Origin: Scytalidium lignicola
Taxonomy: Eukaryota > Ascomycota > Leotiomycetes
Assembly: GCA_002812745.2 (NCBI GenBank)
Contig: NCSJ02000209.1
Coordinates: forward strand, 1 to 64,000
DNA length: 64,000 nucleotides
Direction: 5' to 3'
Position numbers and translations under genes: made by a program. Shown in pieces: positions 12,460-22,191 of the stretch (the stretch's first letter is position 1; every line of letters begins with the position of its first letter). Below the pieces are notes generated by a model that saw only the letters and a program-made list of their open reading frames with translations, was not told the origin of the DNA and made no database searches.

Positions 12460-15410
12460 CCAGCCGAAGCCAACTCAATCTAAAGACTTTCATGCGGGAA
12501 AGACTAAATACCTAATACGAAAGCCAGCATTGCAACAGATAACGACATGTCACCCAATCATACATTTACCTGAGTATGGGCTGCTCTTCTGTACCTTTTG
12601 TCGTAGCGTTGTTCCTGCTGAGAAACTAGATTCCCACCTTTATAATGTTCATCAGCTACCTGCTGAGGGCCAATCATCCGAAAATTCCAACATCTCCTTG
12701 TAGCTCGAACCTCAGACGAGATATCTCCACTTGAAGATGGCTCCCAACCTCTTAACTGTCTTCCAGATCCAGTCCCAGGACATTATTGTCCACGATGCAC
12801 TGTGTACAAGATATCCAATTTTGAAGCTCTTCGAAAGCATCTGAATCGTGTCCACTAGATTTTCAACAATATGACTATCACTAAATCAAATACTACTTGT
12901 TTTTTGTAGAAGTGGATGCAGTATAGTCTCGGAAAATGGTGGAGGGTTGATTCTACTACGGTGCCGGTTCAAGTTTAAGGGTTTGAAAGTTATTCTGCTA
13001 CTGATGTTGACGAGAGAGATATGGTCCTTGGTGATGAAGAACTCACGATGCTAAGAATGGAGGCTGAGGAAGAGGACCGACTCATATAGGAGGAATTAGA
13101 AGCTTCGACACATTGGTTTGAATTTGAGTACGATGAAAAGACTGAATGGCTCGGAGCTCAAGATGGCCGGAATGGTTTTGAAACCGACCACTGTATATCA
13201 TTGTTGTAGCTTCCAAAATACCATCTGTGCCGAACACTGCATATTCACTGGGTCACTGGGCAGGACAAGAACTAGTCAGTCTGGCAGAACAGGAGACTAC
13301 GTTAACAAGATTAGTCTATCTCATAGGTCAAGTTCTAGAACGCTGTGAGAAAACGCTGTTATCGACGCTTTAGTCTTTAAGATGTTGGATAAAGAGTTCA
13401 AATGCTAGTCTATTTCCGTGACCATTTGAGATGCTCTAACGGAAAAGTAGCCGTAAATGGTACGGTGGATATCTATGTTGATTTTTGTGTTACATCCTCT
13501 GTTGTTACTTGATATTAACCATATATGGTCTTAAAATGGAGGAAGTATTTAGCTTACAGCTTTCTAAAACGCAAATTCAAATAATAGAGTATATTTTCAA
13601 TTCGGCCAAAGAAATCGATGACCAAAATGCTACATCGGTGAAAGTAGTAACAGAGAATCTATTTTAGCTCTTTGTAATGTTTTGGACGGATATCTTAAAA
13701 GACGGTCGGCTGGAGATGAAAGCTTTGGTTCACTTTATAGGAGTTCTTGGAATTCATCCTCAAGAGCTTGTATATTGTACAGCATATAACTTTACACCAA
13801 TTCTTGCTGTTATGGCATGGATTGGTCAAGTGATCCTCCAAGAGTATGCCCTTCCGCTGGACCTATATTCTTATCTCAAGGTGCTATGGCTAGTACGAAT
13901 GCAATATCCAGATCAGGTACAAAGGCTGAGAGACTAAATTCACCTAAAATACATGAGAAAAGGAAGTTTTAGTCTGTTAGGGTATATCTGTGAACGAATC
14001 CATCATGGTCGCAGAATTATAACTCAAGAAGGACCACGAACGAATATCTCCTGGTCAGCTGATCACTAGGTCTTGTTGATTGCAAATCAACAGATCTTGA
14101 TGTCACAACTCCGTTTGGCGGCTTACTTGGCGGTTATGTATACTGTGCAGAAAACTCGCAAGTTAATGTTGGGTTTATAGCCAAAATTTGACTTGTCAAA
14201 AATTAGGGATAGTCTTGTAACTCATTGCCTAGGGTATTCAGTCCTGAGCAAGCCAGACAACCAGCTCTAAATGAGTTTCAAGGTTTGAAGCCGAGTTGCT
14301 TTCTCCAAAGACCAGGGTTTCTCGATCAATGGTAAGGGGAGGAAGAAGGCTTTACAGTATCTCAAAGACTACGATGATCTTGTCAAACATATGTATGGTA
14401 GGATTCATGTAACAAGTGGTCTACTTGCTTGTAGCAAAGAACTTTGAATGATTCGATGGGCTGATACCGTTGTTATCCAGAAGAATATTTTCATTTACCA
14501 AAACCAAATAATATTAATATTCTACTATAACAAGGTAACAACCGTCTTCAACAACTTCTTTTACATTGTCCGTTTTCCTTGTCCCCTTATAGAACAAGCT
14601 TTGTTTTATCATTTAACTTATATTCAACTATTCTATGATTTTTTAACCTGGCAATTGCACCTTGTTTTATTGCCTTCTACAAACCCTCATCTTTTTACAT
14701 TGTGCAATTCCCATAAGGGTTGCTTTAGCATGGATGCTTGTTTAAAGAGCTTACAATTAAGCACTTGAAACTCCGGGATAATGCTTACAGTATAGGTTTA
14801 TCGACAACTTGTAGTCGGTGTTATGAAGAAACATATTAGCAGTATAATTAGTTCCTTTAATCCAGATGCGCCAACAGAATACGCTGCATTTCTGAAGATG
14901 ATAATGTTCCAGACCGGCCATATTATCCGAACACAAAATAATTCGTATGCACTAGAGGATTCATATCCTGCAAAGCTTCAGTGTGGGTTAATTGATTGAT
15001 ACTACCAGATAAGTCTATTATGGCACCAGTTTCTTAACCTTCGTAATGGTGATCCTCTTCTTGTTCAACCAGAAGAAGATGGCGAATGTACAAGCTAAGA
15101 CATAGTTGGCTTCTTTCTAGATCTATATTACGTTGTGCAAGAAGAAAAACCAGATGATGTAGAATTTATATCAGAAACAAATGTAGAGGATATAGAATGT
15201 TCTGCTGAATTTGAAGATAGTTTAGTCATCAAATTAAATAGAAAGAGAAAGTCTTCTATGGCATTAAATAGCATTAACCAGAAGAGAGAGAAAAGGCGAA
15301 GGAATACAGATAATAAGGATGACGTTACATTAGAGAAGTTATTACAAATGCAAGAAGAACTGAGCGAAATGATTGTTAATCATCAGAAAAACATGTACAA
15401 AAGACATTAA
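12460..15410 (+). pseudogene. OrsD-like (DUF3505) double zinc-finger protein, decayed
   Basis: Plus-strand reading gives a first CxxC...H...H finger at about 12581-12650 (GLLFCTFCRSVVPAEKLDSH, ending NVH). About 150 bp downstream a second follows at about 12780-12860 (GHYCPRCTVYKISNFEALRK, ending HLNRVH), then YSLGKWWRVDST. This two-finger order matches fungal OrsD-type DUF3505 proteins. Beyond it the frame is broken by many stops and shifts, yet protein-like pieces continue to a C-terminal basic tail at 15135-15410 (KLNRKRKSSMALNSINQKRE). No catalytic function is known for the family, and this copy cannot make a full product. Stops such as TAG and TGA at Gln, Trp or Arg positions fit mild RIP. 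That the 3' segments belong to the same gene is inferred. Confidence 0.55.
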
Positions 15411-15844
15411 TATGTATATAATCATAATTATCAGTGCTGTAGACTTATGCAAGATATTAAAAAGACTGTTCAAGTGTATATACAGTGAATCACAAAGCAG
15501 TGGTAATGCTTAACGCTCCACACGAGGTGTTTTAGGCAGATGAAGAGGACGAAGATAAAGGGCCTACAGAAATCGGGAGCTTGTTCGTTGAGGGGGCTGG
15601 GCAAACAAAAGAAGAGGGTAGATATCAGCAATCTCGTAATAACAGCGATCATAGCGATAGCGGTAAAGACATCAACAACAATGACGAAGAGGCTAACTTG
15701 ATACAAGATGTCTTGGTCGTTTTTGTCATAAGGTAAGATGTATTGATTAGGAGAATGATAAAGCATGAGAGAGGGTTAGTCTATAGATAGTGGAGTGTAT
15801 ATAGAGTATGCTCCTCTCGTAAGTCTGCCCATATCTCGAACTGA
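15411..15844. other. No supported gene
   Basis: The plus strand reads as an Asp/Glu/Asn-rich stretch (for example NNSDHSDSGKDINNNDEEAN near 15640-15695) and the minus strand gives a hydrophobic shadow. It may be part of a decayed neighbour. Nothing is recognisable. Confidence 0.35.
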
Positions 15845-17035
15845 TTAACATTGAAATTCTACCTTTTCACCACCTCTTGCACGCATTGAGATTGTAGTTA
15901 GAATTGGTCTAGCATTTGCCATGTGGCTTGCAGTGTTGGTATTCCAAGGCCCAAGCTCTTTCATGAACAGGAAAGAAATCGGATCATTAGGACTAGATGT
16001 TCCTTTTAAATACCTAAAGTAACCCTCATCAAATTTGGCAAACGTAATGAAGATCTCGTGTCGGTCTTGGGAAATGATGACATAACTTGTAACTGTAAGC
16101 TCAGATGAAGATAAGGAACAAAATGCATGCATACCGACTAGGATCATTGTATACAGGGGTTGTTTCATTGAATAACTAGGCTGCTATTTGAGCACTTTCC
16201 TACATGCGGATACGCCGCGGACTCCGCTTCTAGTCCTCGACTTCGCCTCGACAATGGTCCATACTTCCCCAGTACGCCTGTTTTTCAGGTATCCTTCTGT
16301 CCTAGCTTCTAGCGATGCAGTCTCGAATCTGGCAATAAATTATAGTCTGTGTGCTGTCCAATCGCCGCATCCAGTCAACCGGAATGTAATACAAAGTTGG
16401 AAGGTTAATTATGGCAGTGTTAACTATATTCTCATCCTCTGATAGTGGGTTTATCTAGCTCTCAAGTTCTTTTGGAGGTGGAGACATTGATTTAAGGGAA
16501 AGATCTATGATTGAGTCTTTTAACAACGAGTCATCAATAGGTTCTTCCGCATTGTCTACAACCAAGCTTTTAGTTGGAGTTTCAAGCTGTAGCCGCCGAA
16601 ATGTCTGATTCTTGTTTTCTGTTTTGTTACGGGTACGATGTGCTATCGGAGGAAAAAAAACCTGGTATGTATCCTTTTCTTTCATTTTGTTGATAGTTGC
16701 TGATTGTGCTTTACCAATGAGAAGTCTTCTTGAGGAATAGGACCAGAAACCACAAAATGTTGCAAATAAATGGTCCAGGAGCGATGGTTAGCCGACATTT
16801 CCTTGGCGAGCTTTACGCTCTTGTCTAGGCCAAAATCCTCGGGGTTGAAATGTTTCGGCTTCTTCGAGCTCCAGACTGTTCTCAATAACAGAATCTGTTT
16901 GTACGTAACGGTCGAGGCGGAACTGAACTGCATGTTATGGATAGTAGAGCCGTCGAGATTATGGACTGTCATTTCATGCCGCCATTCTTCTTCCGACTTG
17001 GACAAGCCCAAGGTAATGTTGCTCTGGGAGTCCAT
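15845..17035 (-). pseudogene. Fungal PD-(D/E)XK nuclease-like protein, frame-broken copy
   Basis: Minus-strand pieces join in order. The N-terminal part is 17035-16682 (MDSQSNITLGLSKSEEEW onward). A frame change near 16683 leads to KEKDTYQVFFPPIAHRTR and on to a TAG at 16455. Reading through gives LSEDENIVNTAIINF, then in another frame RTGEVWTIVEAKSRTR (the E-A-K of a PD-(D/E)XK core at about 16241-16252), and after a stop the C-terminal 16168-15845 with ISQDRHEIFITFAKFDEGY and KELGPWNTNTASHM. I know this motif series from large fungal families with a restriction-endonuclease-like fold; the assignment is from recall. At least two shifts and two stops make it a pseudogene, unless sequence errors explain them. 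An overlapping frame at 16974-17348 is probably a shadow. Confidence 0.55.
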
Positions 17036-17505
17036 GTGTAAGAGTCGATTGCCAGCCTAGAAAGTGGCTCCAATTTCTTTTGAAGAAAGCTAGCATCACC
17101 GGGAACAGGAACAGCCTGCTAAGGCCACTTAACTGTCGTACAAAGATAAAATGGCCAAGGAATTTTATGCATCCTGGTTGAAATATTGTAGTTAATTCAC
17201 CATTGCCTGAGTTTAGGGGGATTAGAGAACTATGATATTCGTTATTGGACCGTGTATACTTAGTAGGTGTATATATAAGTGATACAGTAGTATTATATGC
17301 ATCAACTTTTAGCAATGAACCAGAACTGCGTTTTAACATCACCACCAAATAAGCAGTTGGAAGGCTGAAGATTAGTACTGTAATATGATAAGTAAAAAGT
17401 ATTTAATAATAAATAATTCAACAAAAAANTTTTTTTNCACAAACCCATAGCTGTATTGGATATAAAGTAGATGGAATTAAAGGTAAGTTTTTTGATAGGG
17501 TTAAC
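17036..17505. other. Intergenic, no supported gene
   Basis: Contains an unresolved homopolymer stretch with Ns at 17427-17437 (poly-A/poly-T). A short frame from 17471 could give an alternative 5' exon of the next gene, with a GTAAGT at about 17482, but this is not convincing. Confidence 0.35.
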
Positions 17506-18734
17506 ATGTCACGGATATGGATTCTTGAGACATTCACAAACAGTTATTTACTATGCGGGATCGCGTGGTTTCTTCCCAAGATCAACTGGAGGATTGGGCG
17601 TCTCATTTCCGCCCACCAATCCAATATCATTCGAGGCAGCATGCTTCTCCACAAAGAATACTGCCGAAGATATGGTCCAGTTCGTCATTGGAGAAATGCC
17701 TTCTTCCGTCTAGACCTGGCTGAAGGATGGTTCGATCAGTACCAACTGTCTGAGAATCGGCCATTGCGGGAAAAATGGCTCGAGTACTTGCACGTCTTGA
17801 TCATCCAGCAGTTCGATGCCGATGTATGGAAGGCTGCGCTGAAACATAACAAGACTCATCCCGAGCTCCGTCCTGAGATTTTAGATCGCTTACAAGACCT
17901 GAAATTCTGCTTCCAAGATATGCAGGAGATGTGCATGGTGGGAGAAGAAACCTGCCCTCCGCATATCGTGACTGGGAACAAGTGCCGCTACACTAATGGT
18001 TTTGATCTGCTGTGCTATTTATTGTCTGGGACGATGGAAATGAGCGCAGTGGATGGCATGCAGCGCCATATCGCGTTCTCTTCCGCAAGACATTTGACAT
18101 GGTCACGCTCTACCTTGGACGGAGAAGAGCTGGAAAGTGGGTCGACCAGTTCATACATTTATTGCAGTTGACACATTGGGTTCTTCCCTATCCCGGCCCT
18201 CATGACTTCATCCAACTCACGAAGATTAACCAGGACAAAGGCCTTCGAGGTAGGATGATGTGGTTTTCGTGTATTTATCAACCTGGTGACCCTCCACGAG
18301 AATGGCCGGAAGATCAACCATATACTCTCGCACAAATCATCCAACGTGTAGAGTCACGTCAGCCAGGAGGTGCTACACATAACGGCCAGTGGGACATTCC
18401 TCGGTTGATTTTAGCGTGTTCAGCCCAAGGTCTTACAGCCTCCGCTTGCTGCGAAGGTTGGATTCTTGGACGACAGGCACGCAGCCGGCGAGCCCCTCAA
18501 AGACCGTTGTGGGAAGAGGGCCATGTTCCCCCTCGCCTTCGACTCTTAGGACTAATCGAGAAGAAATCACTCGATGAACTCGATAGTCTCATATTGCAAT
18601 TTCAACGTGATCTTGAACATAACAGTAGTAAAACTATGGATAGCTCAGTCACTCTGGATGATATGTATGCTAGCACCGAAACAGATACAGTTGGGTCTAA
18701 TTCGAGCAGCGCTAGTCTCTTCGAGTCAGAATAG
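17506..18734 (+). pseudogene. Conserved-looking fungal protein of unknown function, one frameshift
   Basis: Two long overlapping frames form one protein of about 409 residues. The first (17506 to about 18010) ends ...CRYTNGFDLL and the second continues LFIVWDDGNERSGWHAAPYR to a stop at 18732-18734. The shift is one missing base near 18008-18013 in a CTGCTGTGC stretch. Both halves have the regular hydrophobic pattern of a globular helical protein, with motifs such as LAEGWFDQYQLSENRPLREK and GLRGRMMWFSCIYQPGDPP, and a Ser/Thr/Glu-rich C-terminus. I do not recognise the family. It lies between two nuclease-like genes on the other strand. The shift may be a real mutation or a sequencing error, since everything downstream is open. 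Confidence 0.55.
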
Positions 18735-19543
18735 GCTACCTTGCATGAGGGGCAAAAGGTGGGCATTAGTTCTAAAGGTTTACCATTCTCAGGTTACCCA
18801 GAAGGGCGGATCGCTCCCCAATGATTACATTTTCTCACAACAATCAGGTGGTAGATGGCAATCAAAAAATTAAGCAGATGGTACATTCCGTAGCTACTAA
18901 CAACATAAATACTTACCAGAGGCCGTGATGCTCCCCAAATATAGTTATTTCTCACCAATCAGATAGCGCCTTACCTGCCCCAGTAATTTGATGAGTGCCA
19001 GTAAACCTGATGTTGACAGGATTCTGTACGTCAAACATTCCGAATTCGTGAATATTTAGAATCGCATGAAGACTGGTCCGTCGCAAAGCCAATAATCCAA
19101 TGCGTGGAAATAAGACGCAGACTTTAAATAACTCTCGTCAGCTCCTCGCCGGGTTCTAAGAGATACTATTGTCATCTGGGGTAAAGATCATTCCTTGACC
19201 GTTGGATATATACAACTGATTAGAAAAAGGATAGGAAGCAGTTGATCTCTCTAATCTCAAGTTCGGAATCATCCGTACAGTACCATATGTAAAACCTAAT
19301 CAATGGAAATAAAAACGGCAGTCAAAAAGAAGCTTGATGATTTGTAGTAGGGATATTTCTGCTAGAAAATCCAGTGTGCATGGATGGAAAAGCAATTAAG
19401 AAGAGCACATTAAGTTGTCAGAAGTTTCAATAGGAGATCTTAAAAGGCTATTTAGGGTGATACTAGTTTAAGATCAATCATTCTGAAGAAGGACTAACTT
19501 CAAATCAGTGGCTGTACTGCAGTGTACCATACGAACAGGATAC
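18735..19543. other. Intergenic, no supported gene
   Basis: The facing gene at 19544 has a possible GTAAGT donor overlapping its last codons, so a further 3' exon could lie here, but I find no clear acceptor and coding exon. Nothing else is seen. Confidence 0.4.
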
Positions 19544-20494
19544 TTACAGATATTCCGAAGTAGGATGATGAAAATCAGGTGGAGAGGAGGGAAGAGACGA
19601 CGATAAGGGCTCTTCTGGAAAATACTCGTCTAAGTTCGCATCTTCCTCACCAACATCATCGTCGTCTATGGAAACCTCACACCTTGCCCAGAGTGGCAAA
19701 CAAAATATAGCCACATCAGCCGTCATATCTTTACCATCGCCATGTCCAAGGCTATCTGTTGTTTGGATTGGAAAAGGTCTAGAGACCTTAAGCCGGCCTC
19801 TATAGCCAGGAACGCGATATACGGCAATGCATTCTAATTCATTGGTGATGATCCCATACCTACACTTTCGCTTTCTCATATAGTAATTAACTTGGCTCAC
19901 CACTTGTCGGAAGTCTACACGATCAGCTATAGAGGACGATTTCCAGCGGTCATACGACCATTTGGCATAAAGTTTCGATTCGCCAACAGCATTAGGATGA
20001 AGTTGAGCTCCATCGGCAGAAAGGTGGAAAACTTGGTCCGGTGCCGTAGCCCCATACTGGAGACCCTGGGAAATCACTTGACGATCTGAGAGCTTGGAGA
20101 GATGATCGGGTAAAAGCTGTGATTGGCTCAGATAATTGTTGCACGCTTCCCAAGTTCGGTTGACCCTAGTAAATATAGACATGTGTTGAAGAATTACCAA
20201 TTGGGCCTCAGAGTGGATGTCACGGTAATTGTCCATCACATCCTCTATATGAGAGATGCTAGGGCCTCTTAAGTCTAACAGTGGACCAAATTCTAGCTCA
20301 AGTCTTTCAGGACAGAACTCATCCCAGGGTTCCAACCAGCGGGCGTCGGTATAGTCCCACTCGCGAGATCTACTAGTTGTGTTGCCTCCATTGATATGCC
20401 TGGTAATATGACGGGTAACAGGTTGATGGGGAATGGAGAGAAATTCGCGGATGCTTAATTCGACCATTGGTAAATTAAACTTAAGGCATTCCAA
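19544..20494 (-). CDS. PD-(D/E)XK nuclease-like fungal protein, intact single exon
   Basis: 316 residues. A core fits the PD-(D/E)XK fold: Pro152-Asp153, then Glu172-Ser-Lys174 in VGESKLYAKW, then a helix with Gln201 and Tyr204/Tyr205 (RQVVSQVNYYM) followed by a strand RYGIITNELECIAVYRV. This D...ExK...QxxxY arrangement is the usual signature of restriction-endonuclease-like domains in large fungal families whose substrate is unknown. The C-terminus (277-316) is acidic and Ser/Pro-rich. The stop overlaps a good splice donor (CTGTAAGTAT), so the true C-terminus could differ. It is divergent from the kinase-like gene at 20673 with only 178 bp between starts, suggesting a shared promoter. Nuclease activity is inferred from motifs only. 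Confidence 0.7.
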   Translation of the reverse strand: MECLKFNLPMVELSIREFLSIPHQPVTRHITRHINGGNTTSRSREWDYTDARWLEPWDEFCPERLELEFGPLLDLRGPSISHIEDVMDNYRDIHSEAQLVILQHMSIFTRVNRTWEACNNYLSQSQLLPDHLSKLSDRQVISQGLQYGATAPDQVFHLSADGAQLHPNAVGESKLYAKWSYDRWKSSSIADRVDFRQVVSQVNYYMRKRKCRYGIITNELECIAVYRVPGYRGRLKVSRPFPIQTTDSLGHGDGKDMTADVAIFCLPLWARCEVSIDDDDVGEEDANLDEYFPEEPLSSSLPSSPPDFHHPTSEYL

Positions 20495-20672
20495 TATTAA
20501 TACGGAACGCGGGTAAGTTACGGCATCGATAACATTGAGTTAACCGAGGTCAGCAGAGTCGCAGACCAACTGTAATGGTTCTAGCTTACGGGGATACTGT
20601 AAATCCGAGACCGATTCTTCCGAAGGGTACTCCGTACGTAAGTACGACTTCCCACCGTCACCAGATCTCCAC
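20495..20672. promoter_or_regulatory. Short divergent intergenic region, possible bidirectional promoter
   Basis: 178 bp separate the start codons of the nuclease-like gene (minus) and the kinase-like gene (plus). A palindromic TACGTAAGTACG-like word lies at about 20636-20647. Shared control is inferred from spacing. Confidence 0.4.
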
Positions 20673-21802
20673 ATGCACCACATAATGGCTGCAGAAACGG
20701 CGAACGGAGCTGTCCCTAAGCTAGCAAAGATGAACGCTGTGGGAATATCCTTGAAAAGGCAGAGGAAGCGTGGAAGTTGCCATGATGGCGATGAGGGACC
20801 AAAATTCATACCTCCAGCTAAACGTCAACGCGTCATCCGAACTGCCCTTCAACCACGCGACAGCAACGTCCAAGGTCCGCGGCTATTTTCTTCTTCATCA
20901 GACGAGCTCGATTCAATCCCTGAATTCGAATACTCTGAATCGCGAATAACGATTCTCGAGATCCTCGAGACTGAAAATGATGATGTGATGATGTACCGCA
21001 TCCTTGCCGGAGGACGGACATTTGCACTTAAAGTAGTACGTGGTCGCATTCCTGTTCCAGACTAGGCTATGTTCTAATTGATTATCAGCATAAATACACC
21101 AGTGGAGCTATTTCAGAAGCTGGTATACCCAAAACAAACATTTCCTTCGACACCGAATATGGCGCATACTGCAAACTCTTACCACTTCGCGATTCCCCCC
21201 TTCCTCTAATATCCAAGTGTCTTGGATACGTCAGGTTTTCGACACCACCCCAAGTCAACCGGCCTGGAAGCATAGCGCGGCCGCTATTGAGATCAACTAC
21301 ATACCGACCGGCGGTATATACTGACTTCCTAATGGATTGGGATGGCATTGATCCACAGCAAGATCTTTTGTGGAGGCAATACTTTACGAATGCATCACAG
21401 GGTTGTATCCTTCGTGGCCTAGTTTTCGAGGAGGTGCCAGAGGCTCGACACCTTAATGACAAAGATCGCTCAAATCTTATCATGGCTAAATCTGGTTTAA
21501 ATGGGCTCAAGGCTTTCCACAAGCTGGGTGTTCTTCACGGAAGAGTGGGGAAAACATACAGTGCTCTAGTATCAAGCTCTGAGAGTGGAATTATATGGAC
21601 AAATTTCGGCGCGGCACGGATAGGAGGGGCTAGCTTCGCGACGAACGCAGCTAAGGAAATTGATCGTTGGGTTCGCTACTTTCGGTGTCCGCAAAGCGAC
21701 GTCAAACGATTTACACATAGATGCACAAAGTCCAGTAGGAGGAAAATTTCAAAGAGTGGAGCGAAAATGGAAAAAGTTAGGGAGAAAGAGAATACTACAT
21801 AG
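20673..21802 (+). pseudogene. Kinase-like protein with one intron and missing catalytic Asp residues
   Basis: Exon 1 (20673-21035) has an N-terminal tail with basic KRQRKR and PPAKRQR stretches, and ends in the beta-3 strand GGRTFALKV. A 53-bp intron (21036-21088, GTACGT...CAG) joins in phase to exon 2, starting HKYTSGAISEAGIPK. Exon 2 continues with a C-lobe: LNGLKAFHKLGVLHGRVGK at the catalytic loop and GIIWTNFGAARIGG at the metal-binding loop. In active relatives these are HGD and D-F-G-like; here they read HGR and NFG, so phosphotransfer is unlikely. Downstream of about 21650 the frame loses resemblance and stops at 21800-21802. It is either a true pseudokinase or a decaying gene; the second is more likely given its neighbours. 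Confidence 0.6.
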
Positions 21803-21942
21803 GATTTGCAGGCGAGGGACAAGAAACGTGATTACATTCCTTTTCTTTCTCGCACTTTACGCCCGAGTATGGAATTCGTCTCTTATCTACTTACGAAGTT
21901 ATCGGGTGCCTTGTTCATGCTCTCAAAGAACACCAAAGATAA

Positions 21943-22191
21943 GTATACCTCGAAGCATGGCCTGACTGCAATGTGTGCGAGTACGCATACCTTCACAGCA
22001 AGAAGCGGGCTCACTACAACCTCGCGGATCGCGAGAAGCAGTCGTTTGGAGTTAGGGAGGAACACCGGATCACTCTGGCCATGATGGAACAAATCTACCA
22101 GCAATGGCTTCAGTGGGATCTCTACGATGCTGCTGAGGTTGATGACGAGGACTGCCCAGCTCCGGAATATAGTACATGGGTTGGTGGCTGA
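21943..22191 (+). CDS. Probable last exon of an unidentified protein (Cys/His/Tyr-rich)
   Basis: An open frame reads VYLEAWPDCNVCEYAYLHSK, then LADREKQSFGVREEHRITLA, and ends in an acidic tail with a TGA at 22189-22191. The composition looks like real coding sequence, but there is no start and the upstream 140 bp do not connect clearly to the kinase-like frame. It may be the 3' exon of that gene, with the join damaged, or the remains of another gene. Confidence 0.35.
   Translation, partial: VYLEAWPDCNVCEYAYLHSKKRAHYNLADREKQSFGVREEHRITLAMMEQIYQQWLQWDLYDAAEVDDEDCPAPEYSTWVGG

Noticed and set aside
15470..15766. Hydrophobic 98-residue minus-strand frame as a membrane protein
   Set aside because: It is the complement of an Asp/Asn/Glu-rich stretch, which automatically reads as Val/Ile/Leu-rich.
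16974..17348. 124-residue minus-strand frame as the true N-terminus of the nuclease-like pseudogene
   Set aside because: It overlaps the better-supported frame beginning at 17035 and lacks family motifs.
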